Source: Mesorhizobium sp. (GTDB taxonomy: Bacteria > Pseudomonadota > Alphaproteobacteria > Rhizobiales > Rhizobiaceae). Taken from it: a stretch of DNA of 64,000 bases. This document shows, one piece after another, positions 27,741-37,160 of the stretch. The translations under genes were made by a program, and so were the position numbers. The stretch lies in assembly GCF_023954305.1 (NCBI RefSeq), contig NZ_JAMLIG010000001.1:3678001-3742000 (forward strand), in the 5' to 3' direction. The notes below the pieces were generated by a model. The model saw only the letters and a list, made by a program, of their open reading frames with translations. It ran no database searches and was not told the origin of the DNA. Positions within the stretch are counted from its first letter, which is position 1. The number at the start of each line of letters is the position of its first letter.

Positions 27741-29455
27741 TGATCAAGCGCCTTCTTGCCGCGAAGCCGGCGGCGACCGCCGTCCCTCCCTCGGGGGCCA
27801 TCGTCGTCGATTCCCGCCGCAAAGCGGGCGGGCGGACGCGCAACCGGGTCGCCATGACCATGGCGATCTTCTTCGGCATCTACGGCGTCATCGCCGGCCG
27901 CCTGGTCTATCTCGGTCTGCAGGAGCCGGGGGTGGCGGCGCCGACGGCGGTGCGCGGGCTCGCCGCGCGCCCCGACATCGTCGACCGCAACGGAGAGGTG
28001 CTGGCGACCGACATCAAGACGGCGTCGCTCTATGCCGAGCCGAAGAACATCATCGACCCCGACGAGACGCTCGAGATGCTCTCGACCGTGCTCCCGGATC
28101 TCGAACCGGAGCAGACCTACAACAAGCTGAAAAGCGGCGCCGGCTTCGCTTGGCTGAAACGCCAGCTGTCGCCGAAGCAGCAGGCCGACATCATGGGTCT
28201 CGGCCTGCCGGGCATCGGCTTCCGCACCGAGACGAAGCGCTTCTACCCCGGCGGCGCCACGGCCTCGCATATCCTCGGCCTCGTCAATGTCGACAACCAG
28301 GGCATTGCGGGCCTGGAGAAATATATCGATAGCCAGGGTCTCTCCGACCTGCGTGAACTGGGCCTGGCCTCGGCCGGCAACCTTGCGCCCTTCCGCACCA
28401 CGCTCGACATCCGTGTCCAGCACATCGTGCATGACGAACTGGCTAACGCGATGGAGCGCTACCATGCGATCGCGGCCGGCGCCGTCGTGCTCAACGCCAA
28501 GACCGGCGAGATCGTCGCTATGGCCTCTCTTCCCGACTTCAACCCGAACAATCCGGTCGGCGCTCACGACAAGGACAAGTTCAACCGGATGACCGCGGGC
28601 ACGTTCGAGATGGGTTCAACCATCAAGAGCTTCACCACCGCGATGGCGCTCGATTCGGGCAAGGTGACGCTCGCGAGCCGCTTCGATGCGACGCGTCCGA
28701 TCACCATCGGCCGGCAGACGATCCGCGATTTCCACGGCAAGGGCAGGGTGCTGACCGTGCCGGAAGTGTTCATCTACTCGTCCAACATCGGCTCGGCGCG
28801 CGAGGCCGACGTCGTCGGCATCGAAGGTCACCGCGAATTCCTCAAGCGAATGGGCCTGCTGGACAGGGTGAAGATCGAGCTGCCCGAGGTGGCAACGCCA
28901 TCGGAACCAAAGGTCTGGAAAAAGGTCCACTCGATCACGATCGCCTTCGGCCATGGCATGACGACGACGCCGCTGCAGACCGCAGTCGCCGCCGCCGCTC
29001 TGATGAACGGCGGCAAGCTGCTCACCCCGACGCTCGTGCCGCGCAGCGAAGAAGAGGCGATGGCCTCGGCCAAGCAGGTCATCAGCGAGAAGACCAGCGC
29101 CGAGATGCGCTATCTCTATCGCCTCAATGCCGAAAAAGGCTCCGGCAAGCGCGCCGAGGTGCCCGGCTACCGCGTCGGCGGCAAGACCGGCACGGCCGAG
29201 AAGGTCGTCAACGGCCGCTACTCGAGCGACAAGCGTTTCAACGCCTTCCTCGCCTCTTTCCCGATGGACGATCCGCAATACATCGTGCTGTCGATCATCG
29301 ACGAGCCGAAGCCCGAAAAGCCGGGCATGGGTGCGACGTCCGGCCTCAATGCGGCGCCGATCGTCGCCAATATCATCCGCCGCTCCGCCTCGCTGCTTGG
29401 CGTGAAGCCAGAATTCGGCCAAACAAATGAGGCGTTGCTTGTCTCTTACCAGTGA
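27740..29455 (+). CDS. ftsI: Septal transpeptidase FtsI (PBP3, class B)
   Basis: Cross-links septal peptidoglycan in the periplasm with FtsW as partner. The 571-residue protein has a basic cytoplasmic N-tail, a transmembrane helix (~42-62), the PBP dimer domain, then the transpeptidase domain. Catalytic motifs are S293-T-I-K296, S347-S-N349 and K482-T-G484. Length fits the family. It starts at 27740, overlapping the ftsL stop by one base (TGATG). It is in the canonical place between ftsL and murE. Confidence 0.97.
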   Translation: MIKRLLAAKPAATAVPPSGAIVVDSRRKAGGRTRNRVAMTMAIFFGIYGVIAGRLVYLGLQEPGVAAPTAVRGLAARPDIVDRNGEVLATDIKTASLYAEPKNIIDPDETLEMLSTVLPDLEPEQTYNKLKSGAGFAWLKRQLSPKQQADIMGLGLPGIGFRTETKRFYPGGATASHILGLVNVDNQGIAGLEKYIDSQGLSDLRELGLASAGNLAPFRTTLDIRVQHIVHDELANAMERYHAIAAGAVVLNAKTGEIVAMASLPDFNPNNPVGAHDKDKFNRMTAGTFEMGSTIKSFTTAMALDSGKVTLASRFDATRPITIGRQTIRDFHGKGRVLTVPEVFIYSSNIGSAREADVVGIEGHREFLKRMGLLDRVKIELPEVATPSEPKVWKKVHSITIAFGHGMTTTPLQTAVAAAALMNGGKLLTPTLVPRSEEEAMASAKQVISEKTSAEMRYLYRLNAEKGSGKRAEVPGYRVGGKTGTAEKVVNGRYSSDKRFNAFLASFPMDDPQYIVLSIIDEPKPEKPGMGATSGLNAAPIVANIIRRSASLLGVKPEFGQTNEALLVSYQ

Positions 29456-29497
29456 TTCCCGGGGGGCCGGGGGCAGCGCTTCTTGAACAGGCATTTG

Positions 29498-30952
29498 ATG
29501 CAGCTGAAGGATTTTGCCGGAATTCTGCCGATGGGCGACGGGTCGACCGCGTCCGTCGAGGTGCTTGGGCTGACCGCGGATTCGCGCTCTGCCAGGCCCG
29601 GCTACCTGTTTGCCGCTCTTCATGGAACCAAGGCCGATGGCGCCGCCTACGCCGCCGATGCGGTGGCGAAGGGTGCCTCGGCCATCATCGCCGCGCGCGA
29701 TGCCGCGCTGGGCGACCTTGCGGTGCCGATCCTGCGCGTCGACGATCCGCGGCATGCGCTGGCGCTCGCCGCCGCGCGCTTCTACCGTGCGCAGCCGGCG
29801 ACGATGGCGGCGGTGACCGGAACCAGCGGCAAGACCTCGGTCGTCTCTTTCCTGCGCCAGATCTGGGCGCATGCCGGCCTTCAGGCCGCGAGCATCGGCA
29901 CGACAGGCGTAGTCGCGCCCGGCCGCGACGACTACGGCACGCTGACGACGCCCGATCCGGTGGCGCTGCATCTCCTGCTCAAGGAACTGGCCGATGCCGG
30001 CGTCACCCACGCGGCGATGGAGGCATCGAGCCACGGACTCGACCAGCGCCGCCTCGACGGCGTGAAATTGACTGCCGCCGGGTTCACCAATCTCGGCCGC
30101 GACCACATGGACTATCACCCGACGGTCGAGGAGTACCACCGCGCCAAGCTGCGCCTGTTCGATACGCTGCTGCCGAAGGGCGCGCCGGCGATCATCTTCG
30201 CCGACGACGCCTGGTCGGCCGCCACGATCGCGGCGGCGAACAAAGCCGGACGTATCGTGCTTAGCGTCGGCCGCAAGGGCGACTTCCTGAAATTGAAGCG
30301 TCTGGAGCTCGAGCGCTATCGTCAGCGCGCCGAGGTCGAGTTCTCGGGGACCCTCCATGAGGTCGACCTGCCGCTCGCCGGCGACTTCCAGATGTCTAAC
30401 GCACTCGTCGCCGCTGGCCTCGCCCTGGCGACCGGCGTGAAAGCCGGGACGGTATTCGCCGCGCTCGAGCATCTGAAAGGCGCGCCGGGCAGGCTCGACC
30501 TGGTCGGCACCACCTCCACCGGCGCGCCGGTCTATGTTGACTACGCCCACAAACCCGAAGCGCTGGAGAACGTACTGCTTTCGGTCCGGCCGTTCACCAC
30601 GGGCAAGGTCGTGGTCGTGTTCGGTTGCGGTGGCGACCGCGACAAGGGCAAGCGGCCGATCATGGGCGGCATCGCGACGCGTCTCGCCGATGTGTCGATC
30701 GTCACCGACGACAATCCGCGCTCCGAGGTTCCGGCCACGATCCGGGCCGAGATCCTCGCCAATGCGCCAGGCGCGATCGAGATCGGCGACCGCCGCGAGG
30801 CGATCCGCCACGCGATCGGCCTGTTGTCGGCGGGCGACACGCTGATCGTCGCCGGCAAAGGTCATGAGGAAGGACAGACCATAGGCACCGTTACGCATCC
30901 CTTCTCCGACCATGACGAGGTGCGAACCGCGCTTGCGGGGAAGGGGGGATGA
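29498..30952 (+). CDS. murE: UDP-MurNAc-tripeptide synthetase MurE (meso-DAP type)
   Basis: Adds meso-diaminopimelate to UDP-MurNAc-L-Ala-D-Glu; cytosolic, ATP-dependent. Central P-loop VTGTSGKTSVVSFL. D405-N-P-R408 is the signature that selects meso-DAP over lysine. GKGHEEGQ near the C-terminus is the family's closing motif. I place the start at ATG 29498 (MQLKDFAGIL), which fits the family N-terminus and gives 484 residues. A TTG at 29483 five codons earlier is possible and lies better behind a G-rich site. It overlaps murF by four bases. Confidence 0.96.
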   Translation: MQLKDFAGILPMGDGSTASVEVLGLTADSRSARPGYLFAALHGTKADGAAYAADAVAKGASAIIAARDAALGDLAVPILRVDDPRHALALAAARFYRAQPATMAAVTGTSGKTSVVSFLRQIWAHAGLQAASIGTTGVVAPGRDDYGTLTTPDPVALHLLLKELADAGVTHAAMEASSHGLDQRRLDGVKLTAAGFTNLGRDHMDYHPTVEEYHRAKLRLFDTLLPKGAPAIIFADDAWSAATIAAANKAGRIVLSVGRKGDFLKLKRLELERYRQRAEVEFSGTLHEVDLPLAGDFQMSNALVAAGLALATGVKAGTVFAALEHLKGAPGRLDLVGTTSTGAPVYVDYAHKPEALENVLLSVRPFTTGKVVVVFGCGGDRDKGKRPIMGGIATRLADVSIVTDDNPRSEVPATIRAEILANAPGAIEIGDRREAIRHAIGLLSAGDTLIVAGKGHEEGQTIGTVTHPFSDHDEVRTALAGKGG

Positions 30953-32373
30953 GCCTGCTCTGGACCGCCAGGACCATGATCGAGTCGATGGGCGGACGCC
31001 CCATCGGCACGCTTCCGGCCGGCATTACCGGTATTTCCATCGACAGCCGGACGCTGAAACCGGGCGAGGCCTTCTTCGCCATCAAGGGCGACGTTCACGA
31101 CGGGCACGATTTCGTCACCTCCGCCATCAAGGCCGGCGCCGTTCTTCTGGTCGTGGCGGAAAGCAGGCTCGCCGGACTTGGCCGCATCACCACGCCGATG
31201 ATCGTGGTGGACGACGTGCTGGCGGCGCTGGTGAAGCTCGCCGCCGCTGCCCGGGCCCGCGCCAAAGGCAAGATCATCGCGGTCACCGGCTCGGCCGGCA
31301 AGACGACCACCAAGGAGGCGCTGCGGCACGTGCTGTCGGCCGTGGGGTCGGTCCACGCCTCCGAGAAATCGTTCAACAATCACTGGGGCGTTCCGCTGAC
31401 GCTGGCACGGCTGCCGGGGGAGACGGATTTCGCCGTCTTCGAGATCGGCATGAACCATCCGGACGAGATCCGCCCGCTGGTCAAGCTGGTGCGCCCGCAC
31501 ATCGCGATCATCACGCTGATCGCGGCCGCCCATCTCGGCCATTTCCGCAAGATCGAGGAGATCGCGCGCGCCAAGGCGGAGATCTTCGAGGGGATCGAGC
31601 CGGGCGGTTATGCCCTCGTCAACCGCGACGACGCACAGGTCAAGCTCCTGGAAAAGCTCGCGAAGGCGGCGGGAGTCTCGCACATCGTCTCCTTCGGCGA
31701 GCACGAGCGCGCGCATGTGCGTCTGCTCGCCTGCGAGCTCGGCGGCGATCATTCGGAGATCGCGGTCGGGATCGGCGGCGAGCAGATAACGGCGCGCGTC
31801 GGCGCACCAGGCCGGCACATGGTGCAAAACGCACTGGCCGTCATCGGGGCGGCGAAACTCGCCGGCGCCGACCTCGGCAAGGTGGCGGCGGCGCTGGGCC
31901 ACCTGCAGGCGGAGGCCGGGCGCGGCCGGCGGCATCATCTCGGCGGCGGCATCATGCTGATCGACGAGAGCTACAATGCCAATCCCGCCTCGATGAAGGC
32001 GGCGATCGACCTGCTCGAACGGACGGAGCCGCCGCCGGGTGGCCGGCGCATCGCTGTCCTGGGCGATATGCTCGAACTCGGCGCGCATGCCGAGCGGCTC
32101 CATGCGGGTCTCGCCGACCTTATCGCGCCGACGAAAACGGATCTCGTCTATCTCGGCGGTCCCGAAATGGCCGCGCTCGCGGCACGACTGCCGCCCGAGC
32201 GGCTGGGTGCCTGCGCGGCCAATGTCGACGAACTCAAGCCGATCGTGCTCGCGGCGCTCCGCCCGGGCGACGTCGTCGTCGTCAAATCATCGAAGGGCAT
32301 CGGCTTTTCCAAGCTGGTCGACGCCCTGATCAAGAATTTTCCTGTCGAAGGCGAGAGCCAGAGACGCGCCTGA
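30949..32373 (+). CDS. murF: UDP-MurNAc-pentapeptide synthetase MurF
   Basis: Attaches D-Ala-D-Ala to the tripeptide nucleotide, completing the cytoplasmic precursor. The 474-residue protein has the N-terminal substrate domain, the P-loop VTGSAGKTTTKEAL, ASEKSFNNHWGVPLTLARLP and EIGMNHPDEI in the central domain, and DESYNANPASMKAAIDLL in the C-terminal domain, all typical of MurF. It overlaps murE by four bases (ATGA) and precedes mraY by 25 bases. Confidence 0.97.
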   Translation: MSLLWTARTMIESMGGRPIGTLPAGITGISIDSRTLKPGEAFFAIKGDVHDGHDFVTSAIKAGAVLLVVAESRLAGLGRITTPMIVVDDVLAALVKLAAAARARAKGKIIAVTGSAGKTTTKEALRHVLSAVGSVHASEKSFNNHWGVPLTLARLPGETDFAVFEIGMNHPDEIRPLVKLVRPHIAIITLIAAAHLGHFRKIEEIARAKAEIFEGIEPGGYALVNRDDAQVKLLEKLAKAAGVSHIVSFGEHERAHVRLLACELGGDHSEIAVGIGGEQITARVGAPGRHMVQNALAVIGAAKLAGADLGKVAAALGHLQAEAGRGRRHHLGGGIMLIDESYNANPASMKAAIDLLERTEPPPGGRRIAVLGDMLELGAHAERLHAGLADLIAPTKTDLVYLGGPEMAALAARLPPERLGACAANVDELKPIVLAALRPGDVVVVKSSKGIGFSKLVDALIKNFPVEGESQRRA

Positions 32374-32398
32374 ATTCCGTCCGTGGGGGGCGAACCGC

Positions 32399-33481
32399 AT
32401 GCTGACCCTTCTCGTTGATTTCGCCGACCAGATCTCGGCGTTCAACGTTTTCCGTTACATCACCTTCCGTGTCGGGGGGGCGCTGATCACGTCGGCGCTG
32501 ATCGTGTTCATGTTTGGCCCGGCGATCATCAACTCGCTGCGCATCCGGCAGGGCAAGGGCCAGCCGATCCGCGCCGACGGGCCGCAAACGCATTTCAAAA
32601 AGGCGGGCACGCCGACGATGGGCGGGCTGATGATCATGACCGGCATTATCGGCTCATCGCTGCTGTGGGCAAATCTCGGCAGTGTCTACGTCTGGGTCGT
32701 CCTGTTCGTGACGGTGTGCTTCGGCGCCATCGGCTTCTACGACGACTACATGAAGGTGACGAAGCAGTCGCATCTCGGCGTCTCCGGCCGGGTGCGGCTG
32801 GCCATCGAATTCACCGTCGCCGGGATCGCCGCCTACGTGATCCTGCGGGCGGGCACTGCGCCGTTCTCCTCGTCGCTCACCTTTCCATTCGTGAAAGGTT
32901 TCCTCGTCAATCTCGGCTGGTTCTTCATTCCCTTCGCGGCGGTCGTGATGGTCGGCGCCGGCAATGCGGTCAATCTCACCGACGGGCTCGACGGGCTGGC
33001 GATCGTGCCAGTGATGATCGCCGCTTCGTCGTTCGGCGTTATCGCCTATCTTGCCGGCAACGCGGTCTTCGCCGACTACCTGCAGATCCATTTCACGCCT
33101 GGGACCGGGGAACTCGCCGTGGTTCTGGGCGCCGTGATCGGGGCGGGGCTCGGATTCCTGTGGTTCAACGCGCCGCCGGCTGCGATCTTCATGGGCGATA
33201 CCGGGTCACTGGCGCTCGGCGGCCTGATCGGCTCGATCGCGGTGGCTACCAAGCATGAGATCGTGCTCGCCATCATCGGCGGCCTGTTCGTAATGGAGGC
33301 GATGTCGGTGATCATCCAGGTCGGCTACTTCAAGATGACGGGCAGGCGCGTGTTCCTGATGGCGCCGATCCACCATCATTTCGAGAAGCTCGGCTGGACC
33401 GAGAGCCAGATCGTGATCCGCTTCTGGATCATCGCCGTCATCCTGGCCCTGATCGGCCTGTCGACGCTGAAGCTCAGATGA
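32399..33481 (+). CDS. mraY: Phospho-MurNAc-pentapeptide transferase MraY
   Basis: Transfers phospho-MurNAc-pentapeptide to undecaprenyl phosphate, making lipid I in the inner membrane. The 360-residue protein has about ten helices. Active-site motifs are FYDDYMKV (the DDxxK pair), NLTDGLDGLA, FMGDTGSLALGG, and MAPIHHHFEKLGW near the C-terminus. Length is standard. murD overlaps its stop by four bases. Confidence 0.98.
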   Translation: MLTLLVDFADQISAFNVFRYITFRVGGALITSALIVFMFGPAIINSLRIRQGKGQPIRADGPQTHFKKAGTPTMGGLMIMTGIIGSSLLWANLGSVYVWVVLFVTVCFGAIGFYDDYMKVTKQSHLGVSGRVRLAIEFTVAGIAAYVILRAGTAPFSSSLTFPFVKGFLVNLGWFFIPFAAVVMVGAGNAVNLTDGLDGLAIVPVMIAASSFGVIAYLAGNAVFADYLQIHFTPGTGELAVVLGAVIGAGLGFLWFNAPPAAIFMGDTGSLALGGLIGSIAVATKHEIVLAIIGGLFVMEAMSVIIQVGYFKMTGRRVFLMAPIHHHFEKLGWTESQIVIRFWIIAVILALIGLSTLKLR

Positions 33482-34878
33482 TCCCGGCCACCTCCCTTTC
33501 CGGCAAGAAGGTCGCGCTGTTCGGTCTCGGCGGATCGGGTATCGCGACCGCGCGCGCGCTGATCGACGGCGGGGCGAACGTCACCGCGTGGGACGACAAT
33601 CCGGACAGCGTGGCCAAAGCCTGCGCCCAGGGCATTCCGACGGTCGACCTCAGACAGGCCGACTGGTCGGGCTTCGCCTCCTTCGTGCTGTCGCCCGGCG
33701 TGCCGCTGACCCATCCGAAGCCGCATTGGACCGTAGACCTGGCGCGAGGCGCCGGGGTGGAGATCATCGGCGACATCGAGCTGTTCGCCCGCGAACGCCG
33801 GCGGACGGCGTCCGGGGCGCCGTTCATCGCCATTACCGGCACCAACGGCAAGTCGACGACCACGGCGCTGACTGCCCATATGCTGGCTTCGGCGGGGCGC
33901 GACACCCAGATGGGCGGCAACATAGGCCGCGCCGTGATGACCCTCGATCCGCCGGCGCCGGACCGACACTATGTGGTCGAGTGCTCGTCCTACCAGATCG
34001 ACCTCGCTCCGTCCGCAGACCCGACGGCCGGGGTGCTGCTCAATCTCACGCCGGACCATCTCGACCGGCACGGCACGATGCAGCACTACGCCGCGATCAA
34101 GGAACGGCTGGTCGCCGGCAGCGAGACGGCGATCATCGGAGTCGACGACATCCATTGCGCGCAGATCGCCGACAGGCTGGAACGGGCAGGGCACGACGTG
34201 GTCCGCATTTCCAAGAGGCTCGCCGTGACCGACGGCTACTTCGCCGATGGTCTTGCGCTGCTGAAAGCGGAAGGCGGGCGCATCACCCAGGTCGCGACAC
34301 TGGAGGATATCGGCTCGCTGCGCGGCCAGCACAATGCGCAGAACGCGCTTGCCGCCGTCGCCGCCTGCCTTCGGGTAGGGCTCGACCTCAAGGACATCCA
34401 GCCAGGCCTGGATTCCTTTCCCGGCCTCGCGCACCGCATGGAGCAGATCGGCCGCAAGGGCAACGTGCTGTTCGTCAACGATTCCAAGGCGACCAACGCC
34501 GACGCGGCGGCGCCTGCGCTGTCGAGCTTCCCGCGCATCTACTGGATCGCCGGCGGTTTGCCCAAGGAAGGCGGAATCGAACCGCTGAGGTCGTTCTTTC
34601 CGCGCATCGCCCGAGCCTATCTGATCGGCGAGGCCGCTCCGGGCTTCTCCGCGACGCTCGGCGAGGCGGTGCCCTACGAGATTTCGGATACGCTCGCAGC
34701 CGCCGTGGACCATGCGGCTGCGGATGCCGCAAGGGACGACGCCGGCGATGTGGTCGTGCTCTTGTCGCCCGCCTGCGCCAGCTTCGACCAGTTCAAGAAT
34801 TTCGAGGTCAGGGGCGACGCGTTCCGCGCCGCCGTTCTGGCGCTCGACGGCATAGAGCCCATCGGAGGGACACGCTGA
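33478..34878 (+). CDS. murD: UDP-MurNAc-L-Ala:D-Glu ligase MurD
   Basis: Adds D-glutamate to UDP-MurNAc-L-Ala. The 466-residue protein starts with an N-terminal Rossmann-like domain (LFGLGGSGIATARALIDGG), the P-loop ITGTNGKSTTTALT, VVECSSYQIDLAPSADPTAG and LTPDHLDRHGTM in the central domain, and VNDSKATNADAAAPAL in the C-terminal domain. These are diagnostic for MurD. Four-base overlap with mraY and one-base overlap with ftsW (TGATG). Confidence 0.97.
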   Translation: MIPATSLSGKKVALFGLGGSGIATARALIDGGANVTAWDDNPDSVAKACAQGIPTVDLRQADWSGFASFVLSPGVPLTHPKPHWTVDLARGAGVEIIGDIELFARERRRTASGAPFIAITGTNGKSTTTALTAHMLASAGRDTQMGGNIGRAVMTLDPPAPDRHYVVECSSYQIDLAPSADPTAGVLLNLTPDHLDRHGTMQHYAAIKERLVAGSETAIIGVDDIHCAQIADRLERAGHDVVRISKRLAVTDGYFADGLALLKAEGGRITQVATLEDIGSLRGQHNAQNALAAVAACLRVGLDLKDIQPGLDSFPGLAHRMEQIGRKGNVLFVNDSKATNADAAAPALSSFPRIYWIAGGLPKEGGIEPLRSFFPRIARAYLIGEAAPGFSATLGEAVPYEISDTLAAAVDHAAADAARDDAGDVVVLLSPACASFDQFKNFEVRGDAFRAAVLALDGIEPIGGTR

Positions 34879-36032
34879 TGACCAGCCGCACCGATCGCGG
34901 ACTTGTTTCCAACTGGTGGTGGACCGTCGATCGCTGGTTCCTCGCCGCCTTCCTGTCGCTGATGGTCCTGGGTATCGTGCTTTCCTTCGCCGCGAGCCCC
35001 GCGGTGGCCGAGCGCATCGGGCTCGAGGAATATCACTTCGTCACACGCCAGATCGTCTTCATGCTGCCTGCGCTGGCGGTGATGCTCGGCGTTTCTTTCC
35101 TCGATCCCCGCCAGATCCGGCGGCTGGCGATCATTCTGCTCATCGGCTCGATCGTGCTGATGGTGCTGGCGCTGTTCGTCGGCGTCGAGATCAAGGGTTC
35201 GCGGCGCTGGGTATCGCTCGCCGGCATCTCGCTGCAGCCGTCCGAGTTCCTCAAGCCCGCCTTTGTCGTCATCTGCGCCTGGCTCTTCGCCGAGCATGCC
35301 CGCCAGCCCGACATCCCGGGCAACTTGTTTGCCATGATCCTGCTCGGCCTAGTGGTGACGCTGCTCGTCGCCCAGCCCGACCTTGGCCAGACGATGCTGG
35401 TCGTGGGCACCTGGGGCGTGATGTTCTTCATGGCCGGCATGGCCTGGCTGTGGATCATCGTCCTCGGTGCGCTGGGTCTGGGCGGTGCCTTCGCCGCCTA
35501 CACGGCCTTCCCGCACGTGGCCGAGCGCATCGACAAGTTTCTCACCGGGGAGGGCGACACGTTCCAGACCGACATGGCGCGCGAGGCGATGATCAGCGGC
35601 GGCTGGTTCGGTCGCGGACCCGGCGAGGGCGACGTCAAGAACGTGCTGCCGGACAGCCACACCGATTTCATCTTCTCGGTGGCGGCGGAGGAATTCGGCC
35701 TGGCCCTGTGCTTCCTGCTCGTCGCGCTGTTCGCCTTCATCGTGCTCAGGGGCCTGAAGATCGCCCTGCGGGAACATGACGACTTCACCCGCTTCGCCGT
35801 CGCCGGCCTGGTCATCCAGTTCGGGCTTCAATCGATCATCAACATGAGCGTGAACCTGCATCTGATGCCGGCGAAGGGCATGACGCTGCCCTTCATCTCC
35901 TACGGCGGCTCCTCGCTCGTGGCCATGGCGCTGTCGATGGGCATGGTGCTTGCGCTGACGCGCAAACGGCCGGAGACGCTCCGGTCCGGCTTCGGTGCCT
36001 TCGGTGGCACGCGTGTTATACCGGCCGAATAG
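34878..36032 (+). CDS. ftsW: Septal peptidoglycan glycosyltransferase FtsW
   Basis: The SEDS polymerase that makes septal glycan from lipid II together with FtsI. The 384-residue protein has about ten transmembrane helices. SEDS landmarks are SRRWVSLAGISLQPSEFLKP, AQPDLGQTMLV, the large periplasmic loop with GRGPGEGDVKNVLPDSHTDF, and MPAKGMTLPFISYGGSSLVA. The start MTSRTDRGL at 34878 overlaps the murD stop. It is followed by murG after 3 bases. Confidence 0.97.
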   Translation: MTSRTDRGLVSNWWWTVDRWFLAAFLSLMVLGIVLSFAASPAVAERIGLEEYHFVTRQIVFMLPALAVMLGVSFLDPRQIRRLAIILLIGSIVLMVLALFVGVEIKGSRRWVSLAGISLQPSEFLKPAFVVICAWLFAEHARQPDIPGNLFAMILLGLVVTLLVAQPDLGQTMLVVGTWGVMFFMAGMAWLWIIVLGALGLGGAFAAYTAFPHVAERIDKFLTGEGDTFQTDMAREAMISGGWFGRGPGEGDVKNVLPDSHTDFIFSVAAEEFGLALCFLLVALFAFIVLRGLKIALREHDDFTRFAVAGLVIQFGLQSIINMSVNLHLMPAKGMTLPFISYGGSSLVAMALSMGMVLALTRKRPETLRSGFGAFGGTRVIPAE

Positions 36033-36035
36033 CCG

Positions 36036-37160
36036 ATGGCGAAGGGCGTCATCCTGCTTGCCGCCGGCGGAACCGGCGGACATCTCTTCCCGGCCGAGGC
36101 GCTGGCACACGAGCTGACGGCGCGCGGCTGGGACGTGCATCTGGCGACCGACGACCGGGCGGAGCGCTATGCCGGAACGTTCCCGTCGTCGGCGATCCAT
36201 CCGATCCGCTCGGCGACGTTCGGCTCGAAGAACCCGGTCGCGCTGGCGCGCGCTTTCTGGCGCATATGGCAGGGCGTGCGCCAAGCCTCGGCGGTGATAG
36301 CGCAGATCAGGCCGAAAGCAGTGGTGGGCTTCGGCGGCTATCCGACGCTGCCGCCGCTCTATGCGGCGACGCGGCGCGGCGTGCCGACCTTGATCCACGA
36401 GCAGAACGCGGTGATGGGCCGTGCCAACAAGGCGCTTGCCGCGCGGGTATCGGCCATTGCGGGCGGATTTCTGTCGCCCTCCGGCCCGCATGAGGGCAAG
36501 ACGGTCGTCACCGGAAACCCGGTGCGACCAGCGGTGATCGCGGCGTCCAGCGTCGACTACGCGCCGTCGCCAGCGGGCGAGCCATTCAACCTGCTCGTTT
36601 TCGGCGGCAGCCAGGGTGCTCAGTATTTCTCGGAGGCCATTCCGGCCGCGATCGGCCTCCTGCCGCCCGAACTGCGGCAGCGGCTGCGGCTCGTGCAACA
36701 GGCGCGCCAGGAGGACGAGGCGAATGCCCGTGCGGCGTATGTGAAGCTCGGCGTCGCAGCCGAGCTCTCGCCGTTCTTCACCGACATGGCCGATCGCATG
36801 GCAAAGGCGCATCTCATCATTTCTCGCTCCGGCGCCTCCACGGTAGCGGAAGTGGCGGCGATCGGACGTCCGGCCATGCTGGTTCCGTATCCCTATGCGC
36901 TCGACCACGACCAGGCTGCGAACGCGGCGGCACTTGCGGCCGCCGGCGGTGCGCAGGTCTGCCCGCAGGCGACGCTGACGCCGCAGGTGATCGCGGACAA
37001 GCTCGCCGAATTCATGACCCGGCCCGAACTCTGTTCGACCATGGCCGCCGCCTCCCGCTCCGTCGGCAAGCCGGAGGCCACGATGTTGCTCGCGGACCTG
37101 ACAGAGGCTATTGCCTCTGGACAGACGGTTCGGGCGTACAAGGGAGGTGCCGGCGCATGA
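36036..37160 (+). CDS. murG: Lipid II synthase MurG
   Basis: Transfers GlcNAc from UDP-GlcNAc to lipid I at the inner face of the membrane. A 374-residue GT-B glycosyltransferase. The N-terminal loop LAAGGTGGHLFPAEALAHEL, the VGFGGYPTLPPLYAA and HEQNAVMGRANKAL segments, and the C-terminal UDP-GlcNAc site LIISRSGASTVAEVAAIGRP are the family signatures. Four-base overlap with murC. Confidence 0.97.
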   Translation: MAKGVILLAAGGTGGHLFPAEALAHELTARGWDVHLATDDRAERYAGTFPSSAIHPIRSATFGSKNPVALARAFWRIWQGVRQASAVIAQIRPKAVVGFGGYPTLPPLYAATRRGVPTLIHEQNAVMGRANKALAARVSAIAGGFLSPSGPHEGKTVVTGNPVRPAVIAASSVDYAPSPAGEPFNLLVFGGSQGAQYFSEAIPAAIGLLPPELRQRLRLVQQARQEDEANARAAYVKLGVAAELSPFFTDMADRMAKAHLIISRSGASTVAEVAAIGRPAMLVPYPYALDHDQAANAAALAAAGGAQVCPQATLTPQVIADKLAEFMTRPELCSTMAAASRSVGKPEATMLLADLTEAIASGQTVRAYKGGAGA